Below, piece by piece: positions 18,187 to 28,155 of a DNA stretch of 64,000 nucleotides (positions are counted from its first letter, which is position 1; every line of letters begins with the position of its first letter). Source of the stretch: Bradyrhizobium ottawaense (GTDB lineage Bacteria; Pseudomonadota; Alphaproteobacteria; Rhizobiales; Xanthobacteraceae). Under the pieces are notes generated by a model that did not search any database, was not told where the DNA came from, and was given only the letters and a program-made list of their open reading frames with translations. The DNA lies in assembly GCF_002278135.3 (NCBI RefSeq), contig NZ_CP029425.2:5060001-5124000 (forward strand), read 5' to 3'. Position numbers and translations under genes: made by a program.

Positions 18187-18906
18187 TCAGTGGATCTCCG
18201 CCGAGCGCTTCAGCGCGGCCTTCAGCTTCTCGAGCGAAAAGTCGGGGCTGCGGGCGATCTCCAGAATCGGCGTCTCGCGGCGGCCGCAGAGCTCGGCGGC
18301 CTCCGGCAGCTTTGCCGCGATGTCGAGCGGGATCACGATGGCGCCATGCTGGTCGGCGTGGATCAGATCGTCAGACTTCACGGTCATGCCTGCAACGCGA
18401 ACCTCGCCGCCAAAGCTCTCCGCATGCACCCAGGCATGCGACGGACCGATCGAGCCGGCCAGCGCCTGGAAGCCCGGCGCCCATTGCGGGATGTCGCGGA
18501 TCGAGCCGTCGGTGATGACGCCGAGGCAGCCGAGCGCCTTGTGCACGTTGCTCTGCACCTCACCCCAGAACGCGCCGTAGCCGACGTCGGGACCATCGAT
18601 ATCCTGAATCACCGAGATGCGCGGACCATGGCCGGTGCCGACATATTCGTAATACTCGATGCGGCGCCTGGACTGCTCTTCGGCCGGAAGCGAGGATTTC
18701 AGCACCGAGCGGATCGCGACCGTACGGGCATAGCCGACGATCGGCGGCAGGTCGGGAAACGGGCAGACCAGTTGCTTGGTGGTGTAGCCGATCAGCCGGC
18801 GCTCGGGCGCCACAATCTCCATGGCATTGCAGATCGTCGGCGTGTCGTAGCGGCCCAGCGCTTCGAGGACGGAAGCGGGCAGCGGCCCGGTCGCTTTATC
18901 AGTCAC
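18187..18906 (-). CDS. RraA-family protein (aldolase/decarboxylase-like)
   Basis: A 239-residue RraA-like fold protein with the family motif GVITDGSIRD, giving Asp133, Arg137 and Asp138 as the presumed metal and pyruvate-enolate site. Members with this motif include 4-hydroxy-4-methyl-2-oxoglutarate and oxaloacetate-type lyases; others bind RNase E or have no known activity. The protein is longer than E. coli RraA (about 160 residues) and matches the length of the aldolase-like group. It is monocistronic here, so the substrate is open. Confidence 0.85.
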   Translation of the reverse strand: MTDKATGPLPASVLEALGRYDTPTICNAMEIVAPERRLIGYTTKQLVCPFPDLPPIVGYARTVAIRSVLKSSLPAEEQSRRRIEYYEYVGTGHGPRISVIQDIDGPDVGYGAFWGEVQSNVHKALGCLGVITDGSIRDIPQWAPGFQALAGSIGPSHAWVHAESFGGEVRVAGMTVKSDDLIHADQHGAIVIPLDIAAKLPEAAELCGRRETPILEIARSPDFSLEKLKAALKRSAEIH

Positions 18907-19028
18907 GGCGTTCTCTCCCAGATTGGCGGTCGCTGTTGGCGCGATGCCGCCGGCACAGGGCGATATAGCGGAGATCAGGTCTCAGCCCAACTCGGGGAGA
19001 CTCATGGCAGATATCCGCGCGTGGTCGC

Positions 19029-19913
19029 TCAGTGCAGCCGTCCGGGCCGGTCGTCGTCCTCGTTGGGCGGCTCCGACAAATTCGCCAGCGTCGGCGCCGA
19101 CGGCGGTGAGGTGACCTCGCCTCCCGACGGCGCGGAGGCTTCCATCGCGCGGGCCTGGTCGCGGTAGGATTTGTAGCCGAGCGGCAGGCAGAGCAGGTAC
19201 AGGACGGTGCCGGACGAGAGTACGTGCCAGGGATAGGCGATCAGCAGTGCGATGAAGACGATCACCGCGACGAACGCCGGCAGCACCAGCTCCGGCGGCA
19301 CGCGCATGCGCTTGGTCTTGCCGGAGAACACCGGCAGGCGCGACACCATCAGGAAGGCGATCAGCAGCGTATAGGCCGCAGTCATCGCGGCGGGCCAGCG
19401 GCCGAGATCGAGGAACGCAACATAGATCGGCAGCAGCACGGTGATCGCGCCGGCCGGCGCCGGCACGCCAGTGAAGAAATTGGCGGCGAAGGCCGGCTTG
19501 TTCGGGTCGTCCATGGTGGCATTGAAGCGCGCCAGGCGCAGGCCGCCGGAGATCGCGAACACCATCGCGGCGATCCAGCCGGCATTGCCGAGCTCGTGCA
19601 GCTGCCAGAAATACAGCATCAGGCCCGGCGCGACGCCGAAATTGACGAAATCGGCGAGGCTGTCGAGCTCGGCGCCGAACTTGGACTGGCCCTTGATCAT
19701 GCGCGCGATGCGGCCGTCGATACCATCGAGGGCGGCCGCGAACACGATGGCGTAGACGGCGAGCGACATCCGCCCTTCGATCGACAGGCGGATCGAGGTC
19801 AGGCCGGCGCAGATCGCCAGCAGCGTGATGACGTTGGGCACCAGCATCCGCACCGGAATCGGGCGGAACCGCCGGCGGCGTACGTCAGGGTCTTTGAAGT
19901 CATAGGGCGTCAT
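19029..19913 (-). CDS. pssA: CDP-diacylglycerol-serine O-phosphatidyltransferase
   Basis: A 294-residue integral membrane CDP-alcohol phosphatidyltransferase that makes phosphatidylserine. The full signature D-G-x2-A-R-x8-G-x3-D-x3-D is present at residues 66-88 (DGRIAR ... GAELDSLAD). About eight hydrophobic segments follow, and a polar C-terminal tail of about 40 residues ends the protein. It lies downstream of psd on the minus strand, so both steps to phosphatidylethanolamine are encoded together. Confidence 0.94.
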   Translation of the reverse strand: MTPYDFKDPDVRRRRFRPIPVRMLVPNVITLLAICAGLTSIRLSIEGRMSLAVYAIVFAAALDGIDGRIARMIKGQSKFGAELDSLADFVNFGVAPGLMLYFWQLHELGNAGWIAAMVFAISGGLRLARFNATMDDPNKPAFAANFFTGVPAPAGAITVLLPIYVAFLDLGRWPAAMTAAYTLLIAFLMVSRLPVFSGKTKRMRVPPELVLPAFVAVIVFIALLIAYPWHVLSSGTVLYLLCLPLGYKSYRDQARAMEASAPSGGEVTSPPSAPTLANLSEPPNEDDDRPGRLH

Positions 19914-20000
19914 CGCTGGTCCTCACCTCAAGGCGAGATATAGCAAGCCGCGTCTCCCTCCGCCATTGCGGCGGAAGGCCCCCACAGACCCACTTATTGG

Positions 20001-20699
20001 TTAATTGGCGCGGTAGGCGCGGCTGGGGTCGTCTCCGGAAAGATCGGCCAAAATCGTCTCGCCGGCGATCGCAGTCTGCCCTTCCGAGACCAGCGCCTTG
20101 GTCCCCACAGGCAGATAGACATCGAGCCGGGAGCCGAAGCGGATCAGGCCGAAGCGCTCGCCGGCGCCGATCGCCTGGCCCTCCCTGACGAAGCAGACGA
20201 TGCGCTTGGCGACGAGCCCTGCGATCTGCACCACGCCGATCCGCGCCGTCGCCGTCGAGATGACCAGCGAATTGCGCTCATTGTCCTCGCTGGCCTTGTC
20301 GAGCTCGGCATTGATGAACAAGCCGGGCCGGTAGGCGATGCGGTCCACCCTGCCCGCTACGGGAGCGCGGTTCACGTGGCAGTTGAACACGCTCATGAAG
20401 ACCGAGATGCGCGGCAGCGGCCGGTCGCCGAGCCCGAGCTCGGCCGGCGGCAGCGCCATGGTGATCATCGAGACGCGGCCGTCAGCCGGCGACACCACAA
20501 GCCCCTCGCGCACCGGCGTCACACGGACGGGGTCGCGGAAGAACAGCGCGCACCACACGGTCAGGATCGTGCCGATCCACCCCAAAGGCGACCACAGCCA
20601 GAACAGGACGAGGCTTGCCAGCGCAAAGCCGCCGATGAAGGGATAGCCCTCCTTGTGGATCGGCGGGATCTGACGCTGGATCGAATCGAGAATGGACAT
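20001..20699 (-). CDS. psd: Phosphatidylserine decarboxylase proenzyme
   Basis: A 232-residue short-form (PSD-A) proenzyme. The self-cleavage site that gives the pyruvoyl group is in [12 protein letters not shown], between Gly189 and Ser190. The N-terminal region has membrane segments at about 20-55, followed by PADGRV and [14 protein letters not shown] motifs typical of the family. It converts phosphatidylserine to phosphatidylethanolamine. It is followed by pssA after 87 bases and preceded by the ABC exporter gene after 78 bases; the three may be co-transcribed. Confidence 0.95.
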   Translation of the reverse strand: MSILDSIQRQIPPIHKEGYPFIGGFALASLVLFWLWSPLGWIGTILTVWCALFFRDPVRVTPVREGLVVSPADGRVSMITMALPPAELGLGDRPLPRISVFMSVFNCHVNRAPVAGRVDRIAYRPGLFINAELDKASEDNERNSLVISTATARIGVVQIAGLVAKRIVCFVREGQAIGAGERFGLIRFGSRLDVYLPVGTKALVSEGQTAIAGETILADLSGDDPSRAYRAN

Positions 20700-20777
20700 C
20701 GGTATCTGCCGCTCGGGGTTAATGGCACGGGTCGTCGCGCGGGCCTGTTTAGGCCAGAGTTGGGACCGGAGACAAGG

Positions 20778-22739
20778 TCACTCCGCTGCCGCAGGCGCCG
20801 TCAGGGCGTCATCGACCGGCGGCGGCTCCCGGTTGGGGGCCTCGCTGGTATCGGCCATCTTGGCCAGTTTCTCGCGTGCCGCCTCGGCCTCACGCTGCCT
20901 GTTCCACATGCTGGCATAGAGACCGCCATGCGCGAGCAGCTGGGCGTGGGTCCCCCGCTCGGCAATGCGGCCCTGATCCAGCACGATGATCTCGTCGGCC
21001 CCGACGATGGTCGAAAGCCGGTGCGCGATCACCAGCGAGGTGCGGTTCTTCGCCACGCGGTCGAGCGCGCCCTGGATCTCGTGCTCGGTATGGGTATCCA
21101 GCGCCGAGGTCGCCTCGTCCAGCACCAGGATCGGCGGCGCTTTCAGGACGGTGCGCGCGATCGCGACGCGCTGCTTCTCGCCGCCGGACAGTTTGAGCCC
21201 GCGCTCGCCGACCTGGGTCTCGTAGCCCTTGGGCGCCATGCGGATGAAATGGTCGATCTGCGCCAGCTGCGCGGCCTCTTCGACTTCAGCGTCATCGGCG
21301 TCCCAGCGACCGTAGCGGATGTTGTAGCGGATGGTGTCGTTGAACAGCACGGTGTCCTGCGGCACCATGCCAATGGACGCGCGCAGCGAATCCTGCGTCA
21401 CCGCGCGGATGTCCTGGCCGTCGATCAGGATCTTGCCGCCGGAGACGTCATAGAGGCGGAACAGAAGGCGCGAGATGGTCGACTTGCCTGCGCCCGACGG
21501 GCCGACGATGGCAACGGTCTTGCCGGCCGGCACCTCGAAGCTGATGCCCTTGAGGATCGGGCGGGTCGGCTCATAGGCGAAGCGCACGTCCTCGAAGCGC
21601 ACGGTGCCGGCGGAGACGACCAGCGGCATTGCATCGGGCGCGTCCTTGATCTCGGCCTCGCGGCCGATCACGCCGAACATCTTCTCGATGTCGATGATCG
21701 CCTGCTTGATCTCGCGATAGACCATGCCCATGAAGTTCAGCGGCTGGTAGAGCTGGATCATCATGGCGTTGACCAGCACGAAGTCGCCGACCGTGTTGGT
21801 GCCGTTGCGCACGCCGATCGCGCACATCAGCATGGTCGCGGTCAGCCCCAGCGTGAAGATCACGGCCTGGCCGGTGTTGAGCACCGCGAGCGAGGTGTAG
21901 GTGTGAACGCTCGCCTCCTCGTAGCGCGCGACCGACTTGTCGTAGCGCTGCGCCTCGCGGGCCTCGGCGCTGAAATACTTCACGGTCTCGTAGTTGAGCA
22001 GCGAGTCGATCGCCTTGGTGTTCGCCTCCGTGTCGGAATCGTTCATCCTGCGGCGGATGCCGATGCGCCACTCGGTCGCGATGTAGGTGTAGTACATGTA
22101 GAGCGTGACCGTGATCAGGGTGGCGACCACGTAACGCCAGTCGAACTGCCAGAGCAGCACGGCCATCAGCAGCGAGACCTCGACGATGGTCGGGATCAGC
22201 TGCAGGATCACCATGCGCACGATGACCTCAATGCCCTCACGCCCGCGCTCGAGCACGCGCGTCAGGCCGCCGGTCTTGCGCTCGAGGTGGAAACGCAATG
22301 ACAGCTCGTGCATGTGGACGAAGGTGATGGTGGCGAGCTTGCGCACCGCATGCATGGCCACGCGCGCGAAGATGCCGTCGCGCCATTGCGTCAGCAGCGC
22401 CATCAAAATGCGCATCGCACCGTAGCTCACGGTCAGCAACAGCGGCGAGGCGATCACCCAGAGGTGCCAATTGTCCGCCTGCACCGGCGCCGTGTTGGCG
22501 CCGGTCAGCGCGTCCGTCGCCCATTTGAAGCTGAACGGCACCGTCAGCGTGATCAGCTTGGCAGCGAGCAGCAGCACAAGCGACCACACCACGCGCATCT
22601 TCAGGTCGAAGCGGTCGCCCGGCCAGATATAGGGCCACAGATGCGCCAGCGTTCCCATCAGCGTCGCCCGCTCCGGTGGTCCGCCGGGAGGAGGATCGGG
22701 AACGTCGGCGCCGTCGAACGATTGAGGTTGGTCCATCAA
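20778..22739 (-). CDS. Atm1-like ABC exporter, fused membrane and ATPase domains
   Basis: A 653-residue half-transporter. An N-terminal six-helix exporter domain (about 40-340) contains YFSAEAREAQRYDKSV, a motif region typical of Atm1/HMT1-type proteins. The nucleotide-binding domain (about 370-610) shows Walker A GPSGAGKST, signature LSGGEKQR and Walker B ILVLDEATSALD. It would work as a homodimer. Atm1-like bacterial exporters have been linked to glutathione-conjugated metals or heavy-metal tolerance; that role is inferred by homology. Confidence 0.9.
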   Translation of the reverse strand: MMDQPQSFDGADVPDPPPGGPPERATLMGTLAHLWPYIWPGDRFDLKMRVVWSLVLLLAAKLITLTVPFSFKWATDALTGANTAPVQADNWHLWVIASPLLLTVSYGAMRILMALLTQWRDGIFARVAMHAVRKLATITFVHMHELSLRFHLERKTGGLTRVLERGREGIEVIVRMVILQLIPTIVEVSLLMAVLLWQFDWRYVVATLITVTLYMYYTYIATEWRIGIRRRMNDSDTEANTKAIDSLLNYETVKYFSAEAREAQRYDKSVARYEEASVHTYTSLAVLNTGQAVIFTLGLTATMLMCAIGVRNGTNTVGDFVLVNAMMIQLYQPLNFMGMVYREIKQAIIDIEKMFGVIGREAEIKDAPDAMPLVVSAGTVRFEDVRFAYEPTRPILKGISFEVPAGKTVAIVGPSGAGKSTISRLLFRLYDVSGGKILIDGQDIRAVTQDSLRASIGMVPQDTVLFNDTIRYNIRYGRWDADDAEVEEAAQLAQIDHFIRMAPKGYETQVGERGLKLSGGEKQRVAIARTVLKAPPILVLDEATSALDTHTEHEIQGALDRVAKNRTSLVIAHRLSTIVGADEIIVLDQGRIAERGTHAQLLAHGGLYASMWNRQREAEAAREKLAKMADTSEAPNREPPPVDDALTAPAAAE

Positions 22740-22928
22740 AAAGCCTGAAAGCCCGCCGGATGCGGGCGTCGCTGCGATCTACGATTTTCGCACGTCATAT
22801 AGAGCCTTCCCGATGCCAGCGCACCCCGCCAGATGGCGATTCTTTGATTGTTTGCCGTCGTTTACCAGTAGATTTCCGGGAGTATCGAATCACCGATTGG
22901 GCTTGACGCCTCTTCGCTGCAATGCATC

Positions 22929-23543
22929 ATGGCACCAATGAGCACGATCAAAACTGTCTGTGTCTATTGCGGCTCCGGCCCCGGAACCAATCCCCGCTTC
23001 ACCGAAGGCGCCAAGGCGTTCGGCAAGGCGCTCGCCGAGAACAACGTCCGGCTCGTCTATGGCGGCGGCTCGCTCGGCCTGATGGGCTCGGTCGCGACCT
23101 CCGTGCTCGATCACGGCGGCACCGTCACCGGCATCATCCCGGAATTCCTGCGGATGCGCGAGAACGCGCTGACACGCGTGCAGGAGATGATCGTCACCCC
23201 CGACATGCACGAGCGCAAGCGCTTGATGTTCGAGCGCTCCGACGCCTTCGTGGCGCTGCCCGGCGGCGTCGGCACGCTCGAAGAGCTGGTCGAGCAATTG
23301 ACCTGGAAACAGCTCGGCCGCCACGCCAAGCCGGTGCTGCTCGCCAACATCGACAATTTCTGGGAGCCGCTGTTCTCGCTGCTGTCGCACATGCGGCAGA
23401 CCGAGTTCATCCGCGCCGGCCTTTCGGTCGACATCCTCAAGGCCGATCGAGTCGAGGACATCTTGCCGAAGCTGAAGGCGGCCGCAGCCCAGATCGACGA
23501 GGCCGAGAAGAAGCTCGCCCCGGAAGTCGCGCGCAAGCTCTGA
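22929..23543 (+). CDS. LOG-family protein (cytokinin riboside monophosphate phosphoribohydrolase-like)
   Basis: A 204-residue Rossmann-fold protein with the LOG signature PGGVGTLEEL and the nearby ERKRLMFERSDAFVALPGG segment, including the conserved Arg of the active site. LOG enzymes release free base from nucleoside 5-prime-monophosphates, and in plant-associated bacteria can yield active cytokinins. Starts at 22929 or 22938 are both possible. A TTGACG lies 22 bases before the first ATG. It converges on the VOC-family gene. Confidence 0.9.
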   Translation: MAPMSTIKTVCVYCGSGPGTNPRFTEGAKAFGKALAENNVRLVYGGGSLGLMGSVATSVLDHGGTVTGIIPEFLRMRENALTRVQEMIVTPDMHERKRLMFERSDAFVALPGGVGTLEELVEQLTWKQLGRHAKPVLLANIDNFWEPLFSLLSHMRQTEFIRAGLSVDILKADRVEDILPKLKAAAAQIDEAEKKLAPEVARKL

Positions 23544-23547
23544 CGTC

Positions 23548-23925
23548 CTACTCGCTCGGAAACGTCACCGCCTCGATCCGGTTACCATCGGGGTCGGTGA
23601 CGAAGGCCGCGTAGTAGCGCACGCGATCATGCGGACGGATGCCGGGCGCACCGTCCGAAGCGCCGCCGGCGGACAGCGCTGCGGCGTGAAACGCATCGAC
23701 CTCGCTTGTCGTCTTCGCCCGCAGGCAGATATGAACGCCGCTTTCGGGCGGCACGCGCGGCATGGCCTCGCGTAGATTGATCCAGAATTCCGGATAGGCC
23801 TTGCCGAAACCGACCGTGCGCGGCCGCGTGACGAGGCGCGAAAGGCCGAGGGCGGCGAGCGTTGCCTCGTAGAATTTCGCGGCGCGATCGAGATCGCTGA
23901 CGCCGACGGAGATGTGGTCGATCAT
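23548..23925 (-). CDS. VOC-family (glyoxalase-like) protein
   Basis: A 125-residue single vicinal oxygen chelate domain starting MIDHISVGVSDLDRAAKFYE, a typical first beta-alpha unit, and ending in DPDGNRIEAVTF, which holds the last metal-ligand Glu. The likely ligands are His4, His68 (SGVHICLR) and the final Glu. Substrate unknown; members include lyases, dioxygenases and resistance proteins. It ends 4 bases from the stop of the convergent LOG gene. Confidence 0.85.
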   Translation of the reverse strand: MIDHISVGVSDLDRAAKFYEATLAALGLSRLVTRPRTVGFGKAYPEFWINLREAMPRVPPESGVHICLRAKTTSEVDAFHAAALSAGGASDGAPGIRPHDRVRYYAAFVTDPDGNRIEAVTFPSE

Positions 23926-23974
23926 GCCGTACTCCCTCCCCTCGCAATGACGGCGTTTGTGGCCACGCCGTCGC

Positions 23975-25573
23975 TTACGCCGGCGCGCCCGACTTCACGA
24001 GCTTGTAGATCACCGAATCCATCAGCGCCTGGAACGAGGCGTCGATGATGTTGGGGGAGACGCCGACCGTGGTCCAGCTGTCGCCGTTCTCGTCCTCGCT
24101 CTCGATCAGGACGCGCGTGACCGCGCCGGTGCCGCCGTTGAGGATACGCACGCGGTAGTCGATCAGCTTCAGCCCCTCGATGTATTTCTGGTACTTGCCG
24201 AGGTCCTTGCGCATGGCGACGTCGAGCGCGTTGACGGGACCGTTGCCTTCGGCAGCCGAGATCAGATGCTCGCCGGCGACGTCGACCTTCACCACGGCCA
24301 AAGCGACGGTGACGCGTTCGCCATGCGAATTGTAGCGCTGCTCGACATTGACGTCGAACTGCTCGACCTCGAAATAATGCGGCACCTTGCCGAGCGTGCG
24401 GCGCGCCAACAGCTCGAACGAGGCGTTGGCGGATTCATAGGCGTAGCCGGCCGCCTCGCGCTCCTTCAATTCCTCGACGAGGCGTGTCAGCTTCGGATCG
24501 CTCTTCTCGTAGGGAATGCCGGCGCGGTCGAGCTCGGCGATGACGTTGGAACGTCCGGCCTGGTCCGAGACCAGGACCTTGCGGTGGTTGCCGACCGTCT
24601 CCGGCAGCACGTGCTCGTAGGTCTGCGGGTCCTTCAGCACCGCGGACGCATGGATGCCGGTCTTGGTGACGAAGGCGCTCTCGCCGACATAGGCCGCATG
24701 CCGGTTCGGCACCCGGTTGAGCATGTCGTCGAGCGTGCGCGAGACCTTGACAAGCGTCGCCAGCTTCTCGGCCGTGACGCCGATCTCGAGGGCGTCCGAA
24801 AACTCCGGCTTCAGCTTCAGCGTGGGGATCAGTGAGCAGAGATTGGCGTTGCCGCAGCGCTCGCCAAGGCCGTTCAGCGTGCCCTGGATCTGCCGCGCGC
24901 CTGCCCGCACCGCGGCGAGAGAATTGGCCACCGCCTGCTCGGTGTCGTTATGGGCGTGGATGCCGACGTGGTCGCCAGGGATGTGTTTCGTCACTTCAGT
25001 GACGATGGCCTCGACCTCGTGCGGCATGGTGCCGCCATTGGTGTCGCACAGCACCACCCAGCGCGCGCCGGCCTCGAAGGCGGCCTTGGCGCAGGCGAGC
25101 GCGAAGCTCGCATCTTCCTTGTAGCCGTCGAAGAAATGCTCGCAGTCGAGCATGACCTCGCGACCGGCGGCCTTCGCGGCCGCGACGCTGTCGCGGATCG
25201 AGGCGAGGTTTTCTTCCTTCGTCGTCTCCAGCGCGACGCGCACCTGATAGGCGGATGCCTTCGCCACGAAGCAGATCGCGTCGGCCTTCGCTTCCAAAAG
25301 CCCGGCCACACCGGGATCGTTCGAGACCGAGCGCCCGGCCCGTCGCGTCATGCCGAACGCGGTGAAGCGGGCATGGGCGAGCTTGGGCTTGCTGCAGAAG
25401 AACTCGGTGTCGAGCGGATTGGCGCCGGGATAGCCGCCTTCGACATAGTCGATGCCGAGGTCATCGAGCATCGCGGCGATGACCTGCTTGTCGGTCAGCG
25501 TGAAATCGACGCCGTTGGTCTGCGCGCCGTCGCGCAGCGTGGTGTCGAACAGATAAAGGCGCTCCCTATTCAT
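23975..25573 (-). CDS. cimA: (R)-citramalate synthase
   Basis: A 532-residue alpha-isopropylmalate/homocitrate synthase family enzyme. The N-terminal TIM barrel begins YLFDTTLRDGAQTNGVDF with the catalytic Arg and metal-binding Asp, and HAHND supplies metal ligands further along. The C-terminal regulatory domain ends about residue 530. The early sequence fits CimA, which condenses acetyl-CoA and pyruvate for isoleucine synthesis, rather than LeuA. The ATG at 25573 overlaps the stop of the GNAT gene by 4 bases (ATGA), so it is translationally coupled to it. Confidence 0.9.
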   Translation of the reverse strand: MNRERLYLFDTTLRDGAQTNGVDFTLTDKQVIAAMLDDLGIDYVEGGYPGANPLDTEFFCSKPKLAHARFTAFGMTRRAGRSVSNDPGVAGLLEAKADAICFVAKASAYQVRVALETTKEENLASIRDSVAAAKAAGREVMLDCEHFFDGYKEDASFALACAKAAFEAGARWVVLCDTNGGTMPHEVEAIVTEVTKHIPGDHVGIHAHNDTEQAVANSLAAVRAGARQIQGTLNGLGERCGNANLCSLIPTLKLKPEFSDALEIGVTAEKLATLVKVSRTLDDMLNRVPNRHAAYVGESAFVTKTGIHASAVLKDPQTYEHVLPETVGNHRKVLVSDQAGRSNVIAELDRAGIPYEKSDPKLTRLVEELKEREAAGYAYESANASFELLARRTLGKVPHYFEVEQFDVNVEQRYNSHGERVTVALAVVKVDVAGEHLISAAEGNGPVNALDVAMRKDLGKYQKYIEGLKLIDYRVRILNGGTGAVTRVLIESEDENGDSWTTVGVSPNIIDASFQALMDSVIYKLVKSGAPA

Positions 25574-26061
25574 TGCGGTACTCCGAGCGTCTTCTTCATG
25601 GTGGTGTTGGCAAGCCACTCGTCGTTAATCGTGATGCTGTTACGCTGCATGGCGACGTAGCCGCGCTTGGCGAAAAAACCCTGCGCGGTGTCGCTGGCAT
25701 CGACCGAGAGGTTTTGCGCGCCGCGGCCGCCTGCAAGCTTTTCCAAAGCGTCGACCAGCAGGGTTGCGATGCCCTGCCCGCTGACGGCCGGATGCACGTA
25801 GAGCATGCGGATGTGGTCGGTACCGCGCAGCGAGGCAAAGCCAACCGGCGAACCATCGAGCGTCGCGATCAGCGTCAGGTCGGACGCGAGGTGCTTGCCG
25901 AACTCTTCGCTGTCCGCCGCTTCCATCCAGGCCTGTTGCTGCGCCTCACTATAGTCGTCGCCAGTCAGCTCCTCGATGCTGGCGGCGAAGATCGCAGCAA
26001 GAATTGGCACGTCCGCCGGCAGGAACGGCCGCAAGCCGGGCTTTGGCAAAGTCTGTCCCAT
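25570..26061 (-). CDS. GNAT-family N-acetyltransferase
   Basis: A 163-residue GNAT domain. The acetyl-CoA binding A-motif is in IRMLYVHPAVSGQGIATLLV, with the Q/R-x-x-G-x-A pyrophosphate loop as SGQGIATLL. The acceptor substrate is not readable. It starts 6 bases after the stop of the 37-codon membrane protein gene and overlaps cimA by 4 bases. This position in the cysS-cimA unit suggests shared expression rather than a shared pathway. Confidence 0.86.
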   Translation of the reverse strand: MGQTLPKPGLRPFLPADVPILAAIFAASIEELTGDDYSEAQQQAWMEAADSEEFGKHLASDLTLIATLDGSPVGFASLRGTDHIRMLYVHPAVSGQGIATLLVDALEKLAGGRGAQNLSVDASDTAQGFFAKRGYVAMQRNSITINDEWLANTTMKKTLGVPQ

Positions 26062-26066
26062 CGTCC

Positions 26067-26180
26067 TCACCACATCCCATAAAGCTTGAGCACCAGCGCC
26101 ACGGCACCAGCGAGCAGCGCGATCTTCAGCGCGATGTAATAGAGCCAGTGACGCGGGAAAGGCGTGTCGGGCCGTTTCAT
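26067..26180 (-). CDS. Very small membrane protein (37 aa) coupled to cysS
   Basis: A frame of 37 codons reading [19 protein letters not shown] and then a hydrophobic segment to residue 37 (ending LYGMW). It has a basic N-terminal stretch and one membrane helix (about 14-34). Its ATG overlaps the cysS stop as ATGA (26177-26180), and its stop lies 6 bases before the GNAT start, so it fills the gap between these genes exactly. The overlap geometry is strong support that it is translated. Function unknown. Confidence 0.68.
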   Translation of the reverse strand: MKRPDTPFPRHWLYYIALKIALLAGAVALVLKLYGMW

Positions 26181-27559
26181 CGCGAAAACTCCCAGGTGGT
26201 GCCGTCCTTGGAGTCCTTGATCGCGACGCCCATTGCAGCAAGCAGATCGCGAATGCGGTCGGATTCCTTGAAGTCCTTGCGGCTACGGGCCGCCGTCCGC
26301 TCTGCGAGCAGGCGCTCGACCTCCTTGGCGTCGACGCCACTCGCCTGCTGCTTGCGGCCTTCCCACTGCGCGGCGCTCTCGGACAAGAAGCCGAGCAGGC
26401 GCAACGAGCCCGCCAGGGCACCCACGTCACCTCCACGCAGGCTGTGCAGCGCCGCGATCGCCAGCGGGGTGTTGAGATCGTCGAGCAGCGGCTCGACCAC
26501 GGACGCAGCCGGCTCGCCGGGTGCGACGTCGGCCGCGACGCGATACCAGTCGTCGAGCGTCTTGGCGCTCTCCTCCAGCGACTTCATGGTCCAGTCGATC
26601 GGCGAGCGGTAGTGCGTCTTGAGCATGTTCAGGCGCAGCACCTCGCCAGGCCAATCCGCGAGCAGCTCATGGATGGTGATGAAGTTGCCGAGGCTCTTCG
26701 ACATCTTCTCGCTTTCGACCTGCAGGAAGCCGTTGTGCATCCAATAGTTCGCCATGCGCTGCTGGTGGAAGGCGCAGCAGGTCTGCGCGACCTCGTTCTC
26801 GTGATGCGGAAACACGAGATCGATACCGCCGCCATGGATGTCGAAATGCTCGCCGAGATGCTTCCAGGCCATGGCCGAGCACTCGATGTGCCAGCCCGGA
26901 CGCCCCTCGGCCTTGATACCGGCCGGTGACGGCCATGACGGCTCGCCCGGCTTGGACGGCTTCCACAGCACGAAATCGGTGGCATCGCGCTTGTAAGGCG
27001 CGACATCGACGCGGGCGCCGGCGATCATCTCGTCGAGCGATCGCTTCGACAGCGCACCGTAGCGGGGCAGCGAGGAATTGGCCGCGTTCATCGCCTGCGG
27101 CGAGAACAGCACATGGTCCTCGGCGGCATAGGCAAAGCCGCCCTTGATCAGCCGCTCGATGATCTCGCGCATCTCGGCGATATGCTCGGTCGCGCGCGGC
27201 TCGACGCTCGGCCGAAGCGCGCCGAGCGCGTCGACGTCGGCGTGAAACTGCCTGCCGGTCTGCTCGGTGACCTTGCGAATGGCCTCGTTCAGCGGCAGGC
27301 CCGGGAAATCGCGCGCGGCGCGGTCGTTGATCTTGTCGTCGACGTCGGTGATGTTGCGGACATACTTGACGTGCGCCTCGCCATAGAGGTGGCGCAGCAG
27401 CCGAAACAGCACGTCGAACACGATCACCGGCCGCGCATTGCCGATATGGGCGAAGTCATAGACGGTCGGCCCGCAGACATACATGCGGACGTTCTCCGCA
27501 TCGAGCGGCGCGAAGATGCGTTTTTCCTTCGTCAGCGTATCGTAAAGGCGCAATTCCAT
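26177..27559 (-). CDS. cysS: Cysteinyl-tRNA synthetase
   Basis: A 460-residue class I aminoacyl-tRNA synthetase. The catalytic motifs are HIGNAR (residues 38-43) and KMSKS. The zinc ligands appear as Cys29 in VCGPTVY, Cys in WHIECSAM, and His-Glu in HHENE. The C-terminal anticodon-binding helical domain is present. Length fits the family. It is the first gene of a minus-strand unit with the 37-codon membrane protein, GNAT and cimA, each overlapping or within 6 bases. Confidence 0.97.
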   Translation of the reverse strand: MELRLYDTLTKEKRIFAPLDAENVRMYVCGPTVYDFAHIGNARPVIVFDVLFRLLRHLYGEAHVKYVRNITDVDDKINDRAARDFPGLPLNEAIRKVTEQTGRQFHADVDALGALRPSVEPRATEHIAEMREIIERLIKGGFAYAAEDHVLFSPQAMNAANSSLPRYGALSKRSLDEMIAGARVDVAPYKRDATDFVLWKPSKPGEPSWPSPAGIKAEGRPGWHIECSAMAWKHLGEHFDIHGGGIDLVFPHHENEVAQTCCAFHQQRMANYWMHNGFLQVESEKMSKSLGNFITIHELLADWPGEVLRLNMLKTHYRSPIDWTMKSLEESAKTLDDWYRVAADVAPGEPAASVVEPLLDDLNTPLAIAALHSLRGGDVGALAGSLRLLGFLSESAAQWEGRKQQASGVDAKEVERLLAERTAARSRKDFKESDRIRDLLAAMGVAIKDSKDGTTWEFSR

Positions 27560-27849
27560 ATGGATACCCGTCGGCTGTTGGCCGGGCGTCCGAGGCTCTC
27601 AATGCTTTTTGAGAAAAGACGGCTCCAGCCAGCGAATCGCTAGCTCGTAATCTCGCGGCAAATGGCGCAAATGGCGAGGAGACCGTTCATGCGGCCACAT
27701 ATGGGCTATGAGGCGGCCCCGCGTCAAGGGAGCCGCGAAAATGCCGTTTTACGTCCGCAAAGCGCGCCGCCGCCGGGATCGTTCATGATCCTTAACTATT
27801 TGAGTCCATTTTGGAACCAGATTGTTCCTTTTTGCCTCCCGGTATTTTC

Positions 27850-28155
27850 ATGCGATCCCTGCCCGCGCTCATTCTCAGCGCCTCGATTCTCGCGACATCC
27901 GGCGCCTGCGCCGAGACCCGCGTCTTCATCATCGCCAACCAGGCTGACGGCTACGGCGTCGATCAGTGCCTGGCCAAGGGCGAGAAATGCGGCGCCTCCG
28001 TCGCCCGCACCTACTGCCAGTCACGAGATTTTGCCCAGGCATCAAGCTATCGCCGGGTCGACCCCGACGAAATTACCGGCTCTGTCCCCAAATCCGGCGC
28101 AAACTGCTCCCATGGCCATTGCGACGAATATGTCGCAATCACTTGCCAGCGCTGA
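27850..28155 (+). CDS. Secreted Cys-containing protein, 101 aa
   Basis: It begins MRSLPALILSASILATSGAC, a signal peptide with cleavage likely near AETRVF. The mature chain of about 80 residues has several Cys (at VDQCLAKGEKCGAS, TYCQS, ANCSHGHCDEY and ITCQR), suggesting disulfide bonds in the periplasm. No domain recognised. The start ATG is chosen where the signal peptide begins; no strong ribosome binding site is seen. Confidence 0.68.
   Translation: MRSLPALILSASILATSGACAETRVFIIANQADGYGVDQCLAKGEKCGASVARTYCQSRDFAQASSYRRVDPDEITGSVPKSGANCSHGHCDEYVAITCQR

Noticed and set aside
22901..22928. TTGACG before the LOG gene as a -35 hexamer
   Set aside because: It is too close to the start codon for a normal promoter and no -10 sequence fits.
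27741..27788. Fifteen-codon frame MPFYVRKARRRRDRS with GGGAG upstream
   Set aside because: Its beginning recalls the start of DUF4236 proteins, but it is too short to call a gene or pseudogene.
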